DNA from: Massilia sp. IC2-477 | GTDB taxonomy: Bacteria; Pseudomonadota; Gammaproteobacteria; Burkholderiales; Burkholderiaceae_D | Length of the DNA stretch: 64,000 bases | Reading direction: 5' to 3' | NCBI RefSeq assembly: GCF_020707265.1 | Contig: NZ_JAJFEQ010000004.1 | Location: forward strand, 372,001-436,000 | Part shown: piece after piece, positions 7,557 to 15,954 of the stretch | Numbering within the stretch: position 1 is the first letter of the stretch | Layout of the letters: every line of letters starts with the position of its first letter | Notes under the pieces: generated by a model | What the model was told of the DNA's origin: nothing | The model's input: only the letters and a program-made list of their open reading frames with translations | Databases searched by the model: none | Position numbers and translations under genes: made by a program

Positions 7557-9835
7557 CAATCGTCCTTGTCGTCGGGGTCCTGGTCCACGTTGCGCGCCTG
7601 CGCTTCGTAGAGGCGGTGGTAGGCGCCTTCGCGCGCCATCAGCGCGTCGTGACTGCCCTCTTCCACCACCACGCCGCGGTCCAGCACCACCAGGCGGTCG
7701 GCCCGGTGCAGCGTGGACAGGCGGTGTGCGATGGCGATCGTGGTACGCCCCTGCACCAGGTTGTCGAGCGCCTTCTGAATCTCTTTTTCGGTTTCCGAGT
7801 CCACCGAGGACGTCGCTTCGTCCAGGATCAGAATCGGCGGATCGATCAGGAGCGCGCGTGCAATCGAGATGCGCTGGCGCTCGCCGCCGGACAGGCCCTG
7901 GCCGCGCTCGCCCACCATCGAATCGTAGCCCTGCGGCAGGCGCAGGATGAACTCGTGGGCGTGGGCCGCGCGCGCCGCCGCGATGATCTCTTCGCGGGTC
8001 GCGTGCGGCTTGCCGTAGGCGATGTTCTCGGCAATCGTGCCGAAGAACAGGAAAGGCTCCTGCAGCACCAGGCCGATATGGCGGCGGTAGTCGCTGACGG
8101 CGAACGAGCGGATGTCGGTGCCGTCCAGCAGGATCGCGCCTTCGGCCACGTCGTAGAAGCGGCAGATCAGGTTGACCAGTGTGCTCTTGCCCGAGCCCGA
8201 ATGGCCGACCAGGCCGACCATCTCGCCAGCGCGAATCTTGAGCGAGATGCCGCGGTTGACGGCGCGGTTGCCGTAACGGAAACCGACTTCGCGCAGCTCG
8301 ATATTGCCTGCCACCTTGTCCACCTTGACCGGGTTCACCGGGTCCGGCACGCTCGACACGTGGTCGAGGATGTCGAAGATGCGCTTGGCGGCCGAGGCCG
8401 ACTTTTGCGTGACCGAGACGATGCGGCTCATGGAGTCGAGCTTGACGTAGAAGCGGCCGCTGTAGGCGATGAAGGCCGACAGGGTACCCACCGTGATCTC
8501 GCCTTGCGAGACCTGCCAGATGCCGAAGCACCAGATCACCAGCAAGCCGATCTCGGTCAGCAGCGACACGGTCGGCGAGAACAGCGACCAGACCTTGTTC
8601 AATTTGTCGTTGACGGCCAGGTTGTGCCTGTTCGCCTCGCGGAAGCGCAGCGCTTCGCGCTTTTCCTGGGCAAAGGCCTTGACCACGCGGATGCCGGGGA
8701 TGGTATCGGCCAGCACGTTGGTGACCTCGCCCCAGACCCGATCGATCTTCTCGAAGCCGGTGCGCAGTTTGTCGCGCACCACGTGGATCATCCAGGCGAT
8801 GAAGGGCAGCGGAACCAGCGTGACCAGCGCCAGCCACGGGTTCATGCTGAACAGGATCACACCCGTCATGATGATCAGGAGGACGTCCGACAGGAAGTCG
8901 AGCAGGTGCAGCGACAGGAAGACACTGATCCGGTCCGAGCCGCTGCCGATACGCGACATCAGGTCGCCGGTACGCTTGCCGCCGAAGTATTCGAGCGAGA
9001 GGCGCAGCAGGTGCTCATAAGTGGTCGAGCGCAGGTCGGCGCTGATGCGCTCGGAGGCCAGCGCCAGCACGTAGGTCTTGCCCCAGCCCAGGGCCCAGGC
9101 CAGCATTGCCGCCCCGAACAGCCCGCCCATATATAAATAGACGAGCGAGGTGTCGATGGTCTGGCCGTTCTGGTACGGGATCAGGACGTTGTCCATCAGC
9201 GGCTTGGTCAGGTAGGGCGGAATCATGTGCGCCCCGGTCGAACCGAGCATCAGGAGGAAGCCGAGCAGCAGCTGGCCCTTGTAGGGTTTGGCGAAGCGCC
9301 ACAGGCGGAACAGGGTCCAGGTCGAGGGCGGGGTGTGCAGCACCTTGGCGCAGACCGCGCACTCGGCATCGTCGGCCTCGAGCGGCGCCTTGCAGGTCGG
9401 ACAAGTGTGCTGGTCGGGCGGCACCACGGGCACGCCGCTGGCGTGGCTTTTCGCCTGTTCGTTGAAATGATCGACCACCCGGATCGCGCCCAGGTTCTGG
9501 CCAAGGGTAAAGCGCCAGGCCGCCAGCAGGCGTTCCGGATCGACCAGTTCGAGGTGGCCGACGCCGGCGTGGTCGTGGTGGCGCAGCTGCAGGCCGCTGC
9601 GGTAGGACCAGTCGCGCCAGGCATCCTCGCCCGGGGCGCGCGCCAGCAGGCGGCGGTTGGTGACCACCACCAGGCCCCGCTTGAAATGTAATTTCGCGTC
9701 GAGGTCAACCTCGACGCTCGTCAAAACGTTTTCCCCTGGTGCAAGCTGTTTCGCAACGTCATTTTGCCAGTGTTCCGGCAAAGCGCTGGCGGCCACCGCC
9801 AGGGACGGCGGAATTGCAAGTTGTTGAGTTGTCAT
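7556..9835 (-). CDS. cyanophycin-locus ABC exporter with N-terminal PH-like and zinc-ribbon extension
   Basis: This 759-residue half-transporter joins a transmembrane domain (about 190-470) to an ATPase domain. GHSGSGKST (Walker A) is near residue 545, LSGGERQR near 648 and ILILDEAT (Walker B) near 668, followed by the H-loop AHRLS. The first 165 residues are unusual for an exporter. A segment with VVVTNRRLL (57-64) resembles bacterial PH-like domains, and a four-cysteine ribbon follows (Cys145, 148, 159, 162). It sits divergent from cphA', 311 bp away, and is coupled to the DUF1854 gene. The exported or regulated substrate is unknown; a role in cyanophycin metabolism rests on context. Confidence 0.88.
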   Translation of the reverse strand: MTTQQLAIPPSLAVAASALPEHWQNDVAKQLAPGENVLTSVEVDLDAKLHFKRGLVVVTNRRLLARAPGEDAWRDWSYRSGLQLRHHDHAGVGHLELVDPERLLAAWRFTLGQNLGAIRVVDHFNEQAKSHASGVPVVPPDQHTCPTCKAPLEADDAECAVCAKVLHTPPSTWTLFRLWRFAKPYKGQLLLGFLLMLGSTGAHMIPPYLTKPLMDNVLIPYQNGQTIDTSLVYLYMGGLFGAAMLAWALGWGKTYVLALASERISADLRSTTYEHLLRLSLEYFGGKRTGDLMSRIGSGSDRISVFLSLHLLDFLSDVLLIIMTGVILFSMNPWLALVTLVPLPFIAWMIHVVRDKLRTGFEKIDRVWGEVTNVLADTIPGIRVVKAFAQEKREALRFREANRHNLAVNDKLNKVWSLFSPTVSLLTEIGLLVIWCFGIWQVSQGEITVGTLSAFIAYSGRFYVKLDSMSRIVSVTQKSASAAKRIFDILDHVSSVPDPVNPVKVDKVAGNIELREVGFRYGNRAVNRGISLKIRAGEMVGLVGHSGSGKSTLVNLICRFYDVAEGAILLDGTDIRSFAVSDYRRHIGLVLQEPFLFFGTIAENIAYGKPHATREEIIAAARAAHAHEFILRLPQGYDSMVGERGQGLSGGERQRISIARALLIDPPILILDEATSSVDSETEKEIQKALDNLVQGRTTIAIAHRLSTLHRADRLVVLDRGVVVEEGSHDALMAREGAYHRLYEAQARNVDQDPDDKDD

Positions 9836-10146
9836 GTATTGCGCCCGACATCAGGCATGGGTTCTGGTGGGAGTAAGCGGCAAGACAGCGCGGCGGCGCA
9901 TGGGACTGCCGGGATGCCCGTTTGCGTGAAACGCTCCACAAACAGGCATAACGTTTCTGAGTATCCTTTGGATGACAGGAATAACCTAATTGGCAGAAAA
10001 CGTTTCGGCACGGTAAGCTTCGGGCCGGCAAGTATACATGATGTGCGCTACGGAACACCGGCTTTGGGTACCGTAGCGACAGGCAGGCAACCAAAGGTAA
10101 CGCCGGCGGCGCGCAGGAAGCCCGCGGCTGGCAAAGACATTTTTTC
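9836..10146. promoter_or_regulatory. divergent cyanophycin promoter region with repeated CGTTTC motif
   Basis: This 311-bp gap separates the leftward ABC transporter gene from the rightward cphA' gene and must hold both promoters. It contains GAAACG at 9928-9933, CGTTTC at 9952-9957 and CGTTTC at 10001-10006; the last lies in the palindrome AAACGTTT (9998-10005). Palindromes with a central CG resemble LacI-family operators, but no such regulator is in the window. No coding sequence was found here. Confidence 0.4.
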
Positions 10147-12321
10147 ATGAACAAGAAGAACGACATCAAGTTCCTCCGCGTGACCCACCTGCGCGGCCCG
10201 AACATCTGGACCTACCGCCCGGTGATCGAGGCCTGGCTCGACATCGGGGAGCTCGAAGACTTCCCCTCGAACACCCTGCCCGGTTTCACCGAGCGCCTGA
10301 CCGCCTGGCTGCCGGGGCTGGCCGCCCACCATTGCGGCGTCGGCTACGAAGGCGGCTTCCTGGAGCGCCTGCGCGACGGCACCTGGGCCGGCCACATCCT
10401 CGAGCATGTCGTGCTCGAACTGCAGAACATGGCCGGCATGAAGACCGGCTTCGGCAAGACCCGCTCCACCAGCCAGCGCGGCGTTTACAAGATGGCATTC
10501 CGCACCCGCGACCCGGTCGTCGGCCGTGCCGCGCTGGACGCCGGCCACCGCCTGGTGATGGCCGCCATTAACGACACCCCCTTCGACATGGCCGCCACGG
10601 TGCAAGAGCTGACCGACCTGGTCGACCGCTGGTGCCTGGGCCCGTCCACCGCGCACATCGTCGATGCCGCCACCGATCGCCGCATCCCCTCGATCCGCCT
10701 CACCGAAGGCAATCTGGTGCAACTCGGTCACGGTGCTGCCCAGCGCCGCATCTGGACCGCCGAGACCGACCGCACCAGCGCCATCGGCGAAGGCATCGCC
10801 AGCGACAAGGACCTGACCAAGACCCTGCTCGCGTCCTGCGGCGTGCCGGTGCCGGAAGGCGCCCTGGTACGCAGCGCCGAAGCGGCCTGGGAAGAAGCGC
10901 AGGACATCGGCCTGCCGGTGGTGGTCAAGCCGGTCGACGCCAACCATGGCCGCGGCGTGACCCTGAACCTGATGAGCGAGGCCGACGTCATCGCCGCCTA
11001 CGCGATCGCCGCCGAAGCCGGCGACAGCAGCGCCGTGCTGGTCGAGCGCTTCATCCCGGGTAACGAGCACCGCCTGCTGGTGGTCGGCCGCCAGGTGGTG
11101 GCCGCCGCGCGCGGCGAGTCGCTGTGGGTGACGGGCGACGGCAAGTCGACCGTGATCGCCCTGTGCGACAGCCAGATCAACACCGATCCGCGCCGCGGCG
11201 AGAGCGAGGAGCACCCGCTCGGCCGCGTGAATCCCTTCGACAGCGAGATCATGCTGGACCTGAAACGCCAGGGCCTGGCGCCGGAATCGGTACCGCAGGC
11301 GGGCCAGAAAGTGCTGATCCAGCTGAACGGCAACGTCGCGGACGACGTCACCGACCTGATCCACCCGGAAGTCGCGCATGCGGCGGCCCTGGCCGCGCGC
11401 GTCGTCGGCCTCGACATCGCCGGCATCGACCTGGTGTGCGAAGACATCACCCGCCCGCTGGAAGAACAGCGCGGCGCGATCATCGAAGTCAACTCGAGCC
11501 CGGGCCTGCTGGCCCACATCAAGCCCGCCAGCGGTACGCCGCGCAACGTCGGCAAGGCCATCGTCGACCACCTGTTCGCCGAGGGCGAGACCGGCCGCAT
11601 CCCGGTGGTGGGCGTCACCGGCACCCTCGGCACCAGCCTGATCGCACGCCTGGTCGGCTGCCTGGTCCACATCACCGGCAAGCACGTCGGCGTGGCCAAC
11701 GGCGAAGGCCTGTACCTCGACGCGCGCGAAGTGAGCAACCGCGACTCCACCGGCTTCGAAGCCGGCCAGCGCCTCCTGATCAACCGCACCGTGCAGACCG
11801 CCGTGTTCGAGTCGAACGCGCGCACCATCCTGGCCGAGGGCCTGCCCTACGACCGCTGCACGGTCGGCATCGTCACCGACATGGAAGGCCTCGATCGCCT
11901 GGCCGAGTACCACATCCACGACCAGGACGCGCTGCGCAACGTGATCCGCAGCCAGGTCGACGTGATCCTGCCGGAAGGTGCGGCGGTGCTGAATGCGGCC
12001 AATGAACAGGTGGCGGCGCTGGCGGAACTGTCGGACGGCCGTGTGATTTTCTATGCGCTCGACGAACAGCATCCGGTGATGGCGCAGCACCGCGCGGCCG
12101 GCGAACGCATCGTGTTCGTGCGCGACAAGCGCATCATGCTGGCCGAAGGTTTTGAAGAAACCTCGCTGCTCGACCTGGCAAAGATTCCGCCGGCGACCGT
12201 GAAGTACCCGGAGAGCGTGCTGGCGGCGGTGGCCGCGGCCTGGGCGCTGGGCGTGCCTTCGGACCTGATCTGCGGCGGCCTGCGCGCGTTTGACGCCACC
12301 CCGAAGAAAACGAATCACTAA
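10147..12321 (+). CDS. cphA': CphA' : cyanophycin synthetase-like protein with degenerate Mur-ligase domain
   Basis: This 724-residue paralogue of CphA keeps the N-terminal domain (opening VTHLRGPNIWTYRPV) and the ATP-grasp domain (KTLLASCGVPVPEG, PVVVKPVDANHGRG, IIEVNSSPGL), which in CphA adds Asp to the backbone. In the Mur-ligase-like domain the P-loop GTNGKTT of CphA is replaced by GTLGTSL (492-498), with Thr496 where the catalytic Lys should be. The protein ends about 130 residues early and lacks the C-terminal ligase lobe. Side-chain Arg addition by this polypeptide is therefore unlikely. It precedes cphA by 69 bp and probably shares its transcript. Betaproteobacteria are known to carry cphA/cphA' pairs; the role of CphA' is not settled as far as I know. 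Confidence 0.87.
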   Translation: MNKKNDIKFLRVTHLRGPNIWTYRPVIEAWLDIGELEDFPSNTLPGFTERLTAWLPGLAAHHCGVGYEGGFLERLRDGTWAGHILEHVVLELQNMAGMKTGFGKTRSTSQRGVYKMAFRTRDPVVGRAALDAGHRLVMAAINDTPFDMAATVQELTDLVDRWCLGPSTAHIVDAATDRRIPSIRLTEGNLVQLGHGAAQRRIWTAETDRTSAIGEGIASDKDLTKTLLASCGVPVPEGALVRSAEAAWEEAQDIGLPVVVKPVDANHGRGVTLNLMSEADVIAAYAIAAEAGDSSAVLVERFIPGNEHRLLVVGRQVVAAARGESLWVTGDGKSTVIALCDSQINTDPRRGESEEHPLGRVNPFDSEIMLDLKRQGLAPESVPQAGQKVLIQLNGNVADDVTDLIHPEVAHAAALAARVVGLDIAGIDLVCEDITRPLEEQRGAIIEVNSSPGLLAHIKPASGTPRNVGKAIVDHLFAEGETGRIPVVGVTGTLGTSLIARLVGCLVHITGKHVGVANGEGLYLDAREVSNRDSTGFEAGQRLLINRTVQTAVFESNARTILAEGLPYDRCTVGIVTDMEGLDRLAEYHIHDQDALRNVIRSQVDVILPEGAAVLNAANEQVAALAELSDGRVIFYALDEQHPVMAQHRAAGERIVFVRDKRIMLAEGFEETSLLDLAKIPPATVKYPESVLAAVAAAWALGVPSDLICGGLRAFDATPKKTNH

Positions 12322-12329
12322 AAAAGAAC

Positions 12330-12349
12330 GGCCCGGCAAACGCCGGGCC
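12330..12349. terminator. GC-rich hairpin between cphA' and cphA
   Basis: GGCCCGGC-AAAC-GCCGGGCC is a perfect 8-bp stem with a 4-nt loop, starting 9 bp after the cphA' stop. On the plus strand it is not followed by a T-run, so it could only attenuate or stabilise mRNA. On the minus strand it is followed by a U-rich tail (the A-run at 12319-12325), which would stop antisense transcription. Confidence 0.45.
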
Positions 12350-12390
12350 TTGGCGCAGCCCCTGCCGCGCCCCGAAAGGATTGAAGGTTT

Positions 12391-14961
12391 ATGGAAGTAT
12401 CTCGCGTACGGGCCCTGCGTGGCCCCAACCTGTGGAGCCATCACACTTCGGTGGAGGCGATTGTCTCCTGCACGCCTGAAGAAGAATCGATCCGCGAACT
12501 GGCCGGTTTCGAGACCCGCCTGCGCGCCCGCTTCCCCCAGGTCGGCGAATTGCAGCCCTACGGCCATGACGACACCGTGTCGCTGGCCCAGGTGCTCGAG
12601 AGCGTGGCCCTGGCCCTGCAGGCCGAAGCCGGCTGCCCGGTGACCTTCAGCCGCACCACCGCGACGGTCGAACGCGGCATCTACCAGGTGGTGGTCGAAT
12701 ACAGCGAGGAAGACGTCGGCCGCCTGGCCCTCGAACTGGCCGAGCAGCTGGTCGATGCGGCCCGCAAGGACACCCCCTTCGACCTGGAAGGCGCCCTGGC
12801 GCGCCTGCGCGACGTCGACGAAGACGTGCGCCTCGGCCCGTCCACCGGCGCCATCGTCGACGCGGCGGTCGCCCGCAACATCCCCTTCCGCCGTCTGACC
12901 GAGGGCAGCCTGGTGCAGTTCGGCTGGGGCAGCCGCCAGCGCCGCATCCAGGCCGCCGAGATCGACGCCACCGGCGCGATCGCCGAGACCATCGCCCAAG
13001 ACAAGGAACTGACCAAGAAGCTGCTGGACGCCGCCGGCGTGCCGGTGCCGATGGGCCGCAGCGTGAGCGATCCGGAAGACGCCTGGGCCGCCGCGATGGA
13101 AGTCGGCCTGCCGGTCGTGATCAAGCCGAAGGACGGCAACCAGGGCAAGGGCGTGACGGTCAACGTCACCACCAAGGAACAGCTGGTCGCGGGCTTTCAC
13201 ACCGCCTCCGAATTCCGCGACGACATCCTGGTTGAGCGCTACCTGCCGGGCCACGACTACCGCATGCTCGTCATCGGCGACAGGCTGGTGGCCGCCGCGC
13301 GCCGCGATCCGCCCTTCGTGGTCGGCGACGGCGTGCGCACCGTGCGCGCCCTGGTCGAGGAAGTCAACAAGGACCCGCGCCGCGGCGAAGGACATTCGAC
13401 TTCGCTCACCAAGATCCGTTTCGACGACATCGCCCTGGCCACCCTGGCCGCGCGCGGCATGAATGCCGACTCGGTGCCCGACAAGGGCCAGCGCGTGGTA
13501 CTGCGCAATAACGCGAATCTCTCCACCGGCGGCACCGCCACCGACGTCACCGACGACGTCCATCCGGACGTCGCCGAGCGCTGCATCGCCGCCGCCCACA
13601 TGGTCGGCCTGGACATCTGCGGCGTCGACCTGGTGTGCGACAGCGTGCTGAAACCCATCGAAGACCAGCACGGCGGCATCGTCGAAGTCAACGCCGCGCC
13701 GGGCCTGCGCATGCACCTGTCGCCCTCGTTCGGCAAGAGCCGTCCGATCGGCGAAGCCATCATGGACACCCTGTTCGCACCGGGCGACGACGGCCGCATC
13801 CCGGTGGTGGCCGTGACCGGCACCAACGGCAAGACCACCACCGTGCGCCTGATCGCCCACCTGCTCACCGCATCGGGCCTGCGCACCGGCATGACCAACA
13901 CCGACGGCGTCTATATCGAAGGCCGCCGCATCGACAGCGGCGACTGCTCGGGCCCGCGTAGCGCGCGCAACGTGCTGCTGCACCCGGACGTCGACGCCGC
14001 CGTGTTCGAGACCGCCCGCGGCGGCCTGCTGCGCGAAGGCCTGGCTTTTGATCGCTGCCAGGTCGCGGTGGTGACCAACATCGGCGCCGGCGACCACCTC
14101 GGCCTGAACTACATCACCACGCTGGAAGACCTCGCGGTCCTGAAGCGCGTGATCGTCCAGAACGTGGCCGATGGCGGCATGGCCGTGCTGAACGCCGCCG
14201 ACCCAACCGTGGCCGCGATGGCCGAAGTCACCCGCGGCGACGTCACCTTCTTCGCGCTCGACGGCGGCAACCCGATCATGACGATGCACCGCGCCCAGGG
14301 CCGCCGTGTCGTCTTCGTCGAGGACGGCCACCTGGTTGCCGCCCACGGCAAGCAGGAACACCGCGTCCCGCTGGCGGAGGTGCCGATCACCCGTGGTGGC
14401 GCCGTTGGCTTCCAGGTCGAGAACGTGATGGCCTCGGTGGCCGCGGCCTGGGCCGTCGGCATCGACTGGGACAAGATCCGCCTGGGCCTGAAAACCTTCG
14501 TGGGCGAGAGCGACAACGCGCCGGGCCGCTTCAACGTGTTCGACTACCGCGGCGCCACCGTGATCGCCGACTACGGCCACAACCCGGATGCGATCGCCGC
14601 GCTGGTCAATGCCGTGGAAGGCATGCCGGCCAAGCGCCGCTCGGTGGTGATCAGCGGCGCCGGCGACCGCCGCGACCAGGACATCACCCAGCAGACCGAA
14701 ATCCTCGGCAAGGCCTTCGACGACGTGCTGCTGTACCAGGACCAGTGCCAGCGCGGCCGCGCCGACGGCGAAGTCGTGGCGCTCCTGCGTAAGGGCCTGC
14801 TTGGCGCCACCCGCACCAGCTTCGTGGACGAGATCAACGGCGAGTTCGTCGCCATCGACAGTGCCCTGGCGCGCCTGCAGCCGGGCGACCTGTGCCTGAT
14901 CCTGATCGACCAGGTCGACGAAGCGCTGGCCCACATCAAGCAACGCGTCGCCGAGGGCTGA
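12391..14961 (+). CDS. cphA: cyanophycin synthetase
   Basis: This 856-residue ATP-dependent ligase makes multi-L-arginyl-poly-L-aspartate, an insoluble nitrogen reserve. In order it has the N domain (VRALRGPNLWSHH), an ATP-grasp domain from about 220 to 470 (VVIKPKDGNQGKGV, GIVEVNAAPGL), and a Mur-ligase-like domain with an intact P-loop GTNGKTTT (477-484). The C-terminal lobe contains DYGHNPDAI and SGAGDRRDQD. The length fits the family. AAGG in the leader (GATTGAAGGTTT) serves as ribosome site. It follows cphA' and its stop overlaps the next gene's ATG (TGATG at 14959-14963). No cyanophycinase gene is in this window. Confidence 0.96.
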   Translation: MEVSRVRALRGPNLWSHHTSVEAIVSCTPEEESIRELAGFETRLRARFPQVGELQPYGHDDTVSLAQVLESVALALQAEAGCPVTFSRTTATVERGIYQVVVEYSEEDVGRLALELAEQLVDAARKDTPFDLEGALARLRDVDEDVRLGPSTGAIVDAAVARNIPFRRLTEGSLVQFGWGSRQRRIQAAEIDATGAIAETIAQDKELTKKLLDAAGVPVPMGRSVSDPEDAWAAAMEVGLPVVIKPKDGNQGKGVTVNVTTKEQLVAGFHTASEFRDDILVERYLPGHDYRMLVIGDRLVAAARRDPPFVVGDGVRTVRALVEEVNKDPRRGEGHSTSLTKIRFDDIALATLAARGMNADSVPDKGQRVVLRNNANLSTGGTATDVTDDVHPDVAERCIAAAHMVGLDICGVDLVCDSVLKPIEDQHGGIVEVNAAPGLRMHLSPSFGKSRPIGEAIMDTLFAPGDDGRIPVVAVTGTNGKTTTVRLIAHLLTASGLRTGMTNTDGVYIEGRRIDSGDCSGPRSARNVLLHPDVDAAVFETARGGLLREGLAFDRCQVAVVTNIGAGDHLGLNYITTLEDLAVLKRVIVQNVADGGMAVLNAADPTVAAMAEVTRGDVTFFALDGGNPIMTMHRAQGRRVVFVEDGHLVAAHGKQEHRVPLAEVPITRGGAVGFQVENVMASVAAAWAVGIDWDKIRLGLKTFVGESDNAPGRFNVFDYRGATVIADYGHNPDAIAALVNAVEGMPAKRRSVVISGAGDRRDQDITQQTEILGKAFDDVLLYQDQCQRGRADGEVVALLRKGLLGATRTSFVDEINGEFVAIDSALARLQPGDLCLILIDQVDEALAHIKQRVAEG

Positions 14962-15824
14962 TGCCCACGTCCTCACTTGCCCATGTGCCGGAGTTGCCGG
15001 CCATGGGTGTCTTCACCTTGTTGCGGGCGCTGTTCAAGCGTCCGCGGCGCCCTCTTCCCTCCGCGCTGCCGGAACTCGTCACCGAATATCGCCTCGACAG
15101 CCTGCCGCTGGACGACATTGCACGCTACCGTTCCGCCTTCGGGTTCAGCGGCGAGCAGGTGCCGCTGACCTGGTGGTACCTGCTGGCCCAGCGTGCGCAC
15201 CTGGCGACCATGCTGGAACCGGCGTTTCCATTTCGGATTGTCGGGCTGGTCCACATGGACAATGCGCTGGAAGAGATTGGCACAGCCGTGCCGGGGCAGC
15301 CGCTCTTGATCCGCACCGTGCTGCGCGTGCTCCCACCCTCTTCCAGCGGCGCGCTGCGCTGCGTGCTGGAGACCACGGGCACTGCGGACGGGGTGCCGGT
15401 CTTCAGCTGCGCCAGCACTTACCTGATCCGGCGCGGTTCGCGTGGCGGCACGAAACCCGCCGAGCCCGAAGTCACTTCTCCCGGCACGTTGATCGCCCAG
15501 TGGACGCTCGATACCGCGGCCGGCCGCCGTTACGCGCGGCTGTCGGGCGACTGGAATCCGATCCACCTTGCGGGATGGAGCGCGCGGCTGATGGGCATGC
15601 GCGCGCCAATCATTCACGGCATGCACACACTGGGCGCTTGTTGCGCTTCATTTGAGAGAACGGAAGACCGCAGTGTGGTCCGACTTGCTTGCAGCTTTCG
15701 CAGGCCGATCACATTAGGCAGCACAGTGCAGTGTATCCGGATCGGGGAGAACACATTCGTGGTACGAGCGAGCGGAAATCTCGTTATTACAGGTAGTCTG
15801 TTACTGTACACGAGAGCATACTGA
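14961..15824 (+). CDS. MaoC-like dehydratase/hot-dog protein, translationally coupled to cphA
   Basis: This protein of about 287 residues ends in a MaoC-type hot-dog domain with the hydratase-2 motif ARLSGDWNPIHL (catalytic Asp and His) followed by MRAPIIHGMHT. The first half is a divergent second hot-dog. Relatives hydrate or dehydrate enoyl-CoA or acyl-ACP thioesters. Its ATG overlaps the cphA stop by one base, so it is translated with cphA, although no biochemical link to cyanophycin is known to me. From about 15640 to the stop the codons become visibly AT-richer than the first two thirds, matching the AT-rich DNA downstream. Confidence 0.82.
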   Translation: MPTSSLAHVPELPAMGVFTLLRALFKRPRRPLPSALPELVTEYRLDSLPLDDIARYRSAFGFSGEQVPLTWWYLLAQRAHLATMLEPAFPFRIVGLVHMDNALEEIGTAVPGQPLLIRTVLRVLPPSSSGALRCVLETTGTADGVPVFSCASTYLIRRGSRGGTKPAEPEVTSPGTLIAQWTLDTAAGRRYARLSGDWNPIHLAGWSARLMGMRAPIIHGMHTLGACCASFERTEDRSVVRLACSFRRPITLGSTVQCIRIGENTFVVRASGNLVITGSLLLYTRAY

Positions 15825-15954
15825 GCATGTCATAGTGACATTGATGTAGCTACCCAAAAGTAGGAAGGTTGTTTTAATAGAAAATATATCGACCGGCTCC
15901 ATTCGCGTTAGAATTGGTCAATCTTTTATAACTACAATAACCTCGTAAGTCAGC
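15825..15954. other. AT-rich leader before the acyltransferase gene
   Basis: This 130-bp gap is AT-rich, in contrast to the GC-rich DNA to its left, and contains TTTTATAACTACAATAA close to the next start. It probably holds the promoter of the acyltransferase gene, but I cannot assign boxes with confidence. No gene is seen in it. Confidence 0.4.

Noticed and set aside
10147..14961. A broken gene explanation for cphA' (recent frameshift)
   Set aside because: The reading frame is intact to a clean stop, the ATP-grasp half is well preserved, and paired cphA'/cphA genes are known in this bacterial class, so this is a diverged paralogue rather than a pseudogene.
10048..14976. A very long open frame on the minus strand across both cphA genes
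   Set aside because: It is antisense to two well-conserved synthetases and rich in His, Ala, Gly, Gln and Asp without any motif. GC-biased third positions remove stops on the opposite strand, so this is a shadow.
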